Assembly (NCBI GenBank): GCA_012515615.1
Contig: JAAYYB010000195.1
Span: forward strand, 1-54,306
Origin: Fibrobacter sp.
Lineage (GTDB): Bacteria > Fibrobacterota > Chitinivibrionia > Chitinivibrionales > Chitinispirillaceae
Direction of reading: 5' to 3'
Length of the DNA stretch: 54,306 nucleotides
In this document: positions 53,060-54,306 of the stretch, piece after piece
Layout: every line of letters begins with the position of its first letter
How positions within the stretch are numbered: the stretch's first letter is position 1
The notes under the pieces: model-generated
The model's database searches: none
Seen by the model: only the letters and a program-made list of their open reading frames with translations
What the model was told of the DNA's origin: nothing
Made by a program: the position numbers and the translations under genes

Positions 53060-53094
53060 GGATAAGTGCAATTCGCTCTGATCCGAGTGCATAA
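53060..53094. repeat. Degenerate partial copy of the 48387 palindrome
   Basis: Contains GGATAAGTGCAATTCGC and GTGCATAAG, both found in the palindrome at 48387-48433, but the second arm has changed (TGATCCGAGTGCAT). The stretch 53035-53132 is otherwise without features. Confidence 0.55.
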
Positions 53095-53132
53095 GTCAAG
53101 CACTGAGAAAAACACACAACTTTGGCAACTCC

Positions 53133-53160
53133 CGACTTGTGACTTGCAACTTGCGACTCA
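53133..53160. repeat. Four tandem heptamers at the end of the Na+/Pi gene
   Basis: CGACTTG, TGACTTG, CAACTTG and CGACTCA follow one another without gaps. The last one contains the stop codon of the cotransporter gene (minus strand). Probably a small slippage product. Confidence 0.5.
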
Positions 53161-54306
53161 GACCAGCTCTTCCTCGCTGGCCAGAACCGGTGAAGATGCT
53201 TCTTTGGCCTCGTCTGAATCAGCATCAACAATATTCAGCAGATGATCCTTAATACGCCGGTATCCGGTAAGAATATCAGGGTAAACTATCGTGATAAGAG
53301 GATCAAGCTGTTTTACAGACAATTTTTTAAGGAGACGTGAGCGCATCCGGCGAAAAAGGTGGGTTATGGAATCACCGTGCGGTTTGGCCTTGATATGAAT
53401 ATCGACATCATGTTTACGATGCGCATTGAAAATCATCCCGAAATACTCATCTACTGCGGCATGAAGTTCCAGCATATCATCAACCTCTTCTTTATCCAGT
53501 GTCAACTCTGCGTTTTTAAGACGAAGATTCAGTTTTAAAATTGAGACGATATAATCGCTTGCCGATTCATACTCATCAGCCTGCCTCAACTGTCCCTGAG
53601 CTTCCCTGGCGATAGATGAAACAAGTTCCTGTGAAAGCAGATTAGTGAGGAAAATGGTGATCTCCTCCTGCATACGGTCAAGCAGCTGTTCCTGATTGAA
53701 GAGCTTGTCTATCAGTTCCTTTTCTTCTGTAGAGCCTGTCAGAAATTCCCGAAGCGAATCCATCATCTTTCCGGCGATCTCTCCCATCCTGATAACTTCG
53801 AGTCTTGACTGTTCAATGGAAATCATAGGCGTTTCATGAAGACGGGAATCAAGGTGAGTCAGAGCAGGAACTCCGGTTGATATTTTGTCCTTGAATAGAT
53901 ACTGAAGAAACCGGGTGAGAAGATGGGTAAAGGGCAGAAAAGCGATTGCCAGAAGAAGATTGAAGATAGTATGAGCCAAAGCAATTCTGGTGGCAATATC
54001 GATACTACTGTGCATTATAGCTTCCAGCATTCTCAGGTAGACAAAAAAGAAGGGTACGACAATCAAAACAGCTACTACTTTTATGAATATATGGGCATAA
54101 GCAACGGTTCGCGCCCTCATTGTTGTATTTAGCGAAGCCAGAAATGCAGTAACAGTAGTACCAATATTCTGCCCTAACACCAGGGCCACCGATGTGTCAA
54201 AATCGACCACTCCGGCCCTTGCCAGTGTGATGGTCATGGCGAAAGTTGCAGATGATGATTGAATGATGCCTGTCACCAGCGCGCCTATTATGACACATTT
54301 GATTAC
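53158..54306 (-). CDS. Na+/phosphate cotransporter with C-terminal PhoU-like domain (partial, 5' end beyond the window)
   Basis: The reading frame is open to the window edge, so the start lies outside; 382 residues are visible. The first part has the second Na/Pi-cotransporter repeat with the GIIQSSSAT motif, VLGQNIGTTVTAFLAS and three or four membrane segments. After about residue 170 comes a helical PhoU-like region (MGEIAGKMMDSLREFL, ASDYIVSILKLNLRLKNAELTLDKEE). This layout is that of the NptA/YjbB-like phosphate transporters. It imports phosphate or, as in YjbB, may export it. The phosphate specificity is from the family, not the sequence. Confidence 0.9.
   Translation of the reverse strand, partial: VIKCVIIGALVTGIIQSSSATFAMTITLARAGVVDFDTSVALVLGQNIGTTVTAFLASLNTTMRARTVAYAHIFIKVVAVLIVVPFFFVYLRMLEAIMHSSIDIATRIALAHTIFNLLLAIAFLPFTHLLTRFLQYLFKDKISTGVPALTHLDSRLHETPMISIEQSRLEVIRMGEIAGKMMDSLREFLTGSTEEKELIDKLFNQEQLLDRMQEEITIFLTNLLSQELVSSIAREAQGQLRQADEYESASDYIVSILKLNLRLKNAELTLDKEEVDDMLELHAAVDEYFGMIFNAHRKHDVDIHIKAKPHGDSITHLFRRMRSRLLKKLSVKQLDPLITIVYPDILTGYRRIKDHLLNIVDADSDEAKEASSPVLASEEELV

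Overview
The window looks like part of a chromosome from a Gram-negative, anaerobic, plant-polysaccharide-degrading bacterium, most likely a member of the Fibrobacterota. Three lines of evidence point there. A GH16 glucanase has the circularly permuted domain order known from Fibrobacter succinogenes. Three secreted hydrolases end in C-terminal domains resembling type IX secretion sorting signals. The energy metabolism is hydrogen-based. The phylum call is inference from gene content; no 16S gene or database search was available.

Layout. (1) 1-12435, plus strand: a hydrogen island. It starts with the redox repressor rex, behind a promoter overlapped by a 20-bp perfect inverted repeat. Then come hydC-hydB-hydA (electron-bifurcating [FeFe]-hydrogenase, group A3-like), a small 2Fe-2S protein, a sensory group C-like [FeFe]-hydrogenase (HydS) with a PAS domain, a PP2C/SpoIIE phosphatase, and the maturases hydG, hydF and hydE. 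Most genes overlap or nearly touch, so one redox-controlled unit is likely. (2) 12436-21219: a membrane sensor-like protein, an orphan larB, a glutaminyl cyclase, a 1006-aa metallopeptidase/beta-propeller/outer-membrane protein, a CsgG-like envelope protein, and about 1.1 kb of non-coding repeats. (3) 21220-24530: dnaG-rpoD on the minus strand. (4) 24531-28705: YjbQ-family protein, Fe-S aldo/keto reductase, lipoprotein hydrolase and an envelope protein. (5) 28818-34428: a complete biotin operon, bioC-D-A-F-(BioH-like)-bioB, followed by a HIT-family gene. (6) 34882-46622: UDP-glucose dehydrogenase of the eukaryote-like type, a serine hydrolase, two MATE exporters, a hemerythrin-like protein, a three-domain pectin methylesterase, a decayed Doc toxin fragment and a hybrid histidine kinase. 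(7) 47101-52830: a plant cell-wall cluster with licheninase, CE1-like esterase, a regulator with two winged helices and a sugar-sensor domain, and a GH10 xylanase. (8) 53158 to the edge: a partial Na+/phosphate cotransporter with a PhoU-like domain.

The genes suggest a fermentative life style. Polymers are cut outside the cell by pectinase, licheninase, xylanase and esterase. Reducing power is released as H2 by the bifurcating hydrogenase, with NADH/NAD+ sensed by Rex and H2 probably sensed by HydS and passed to the phosphatase. At least three families of dispersed, hairpin-forming repeats lie between the genes, plus a candidate MITE. No tRNA, rRNA, CRISPR array or intact transposase was seen.
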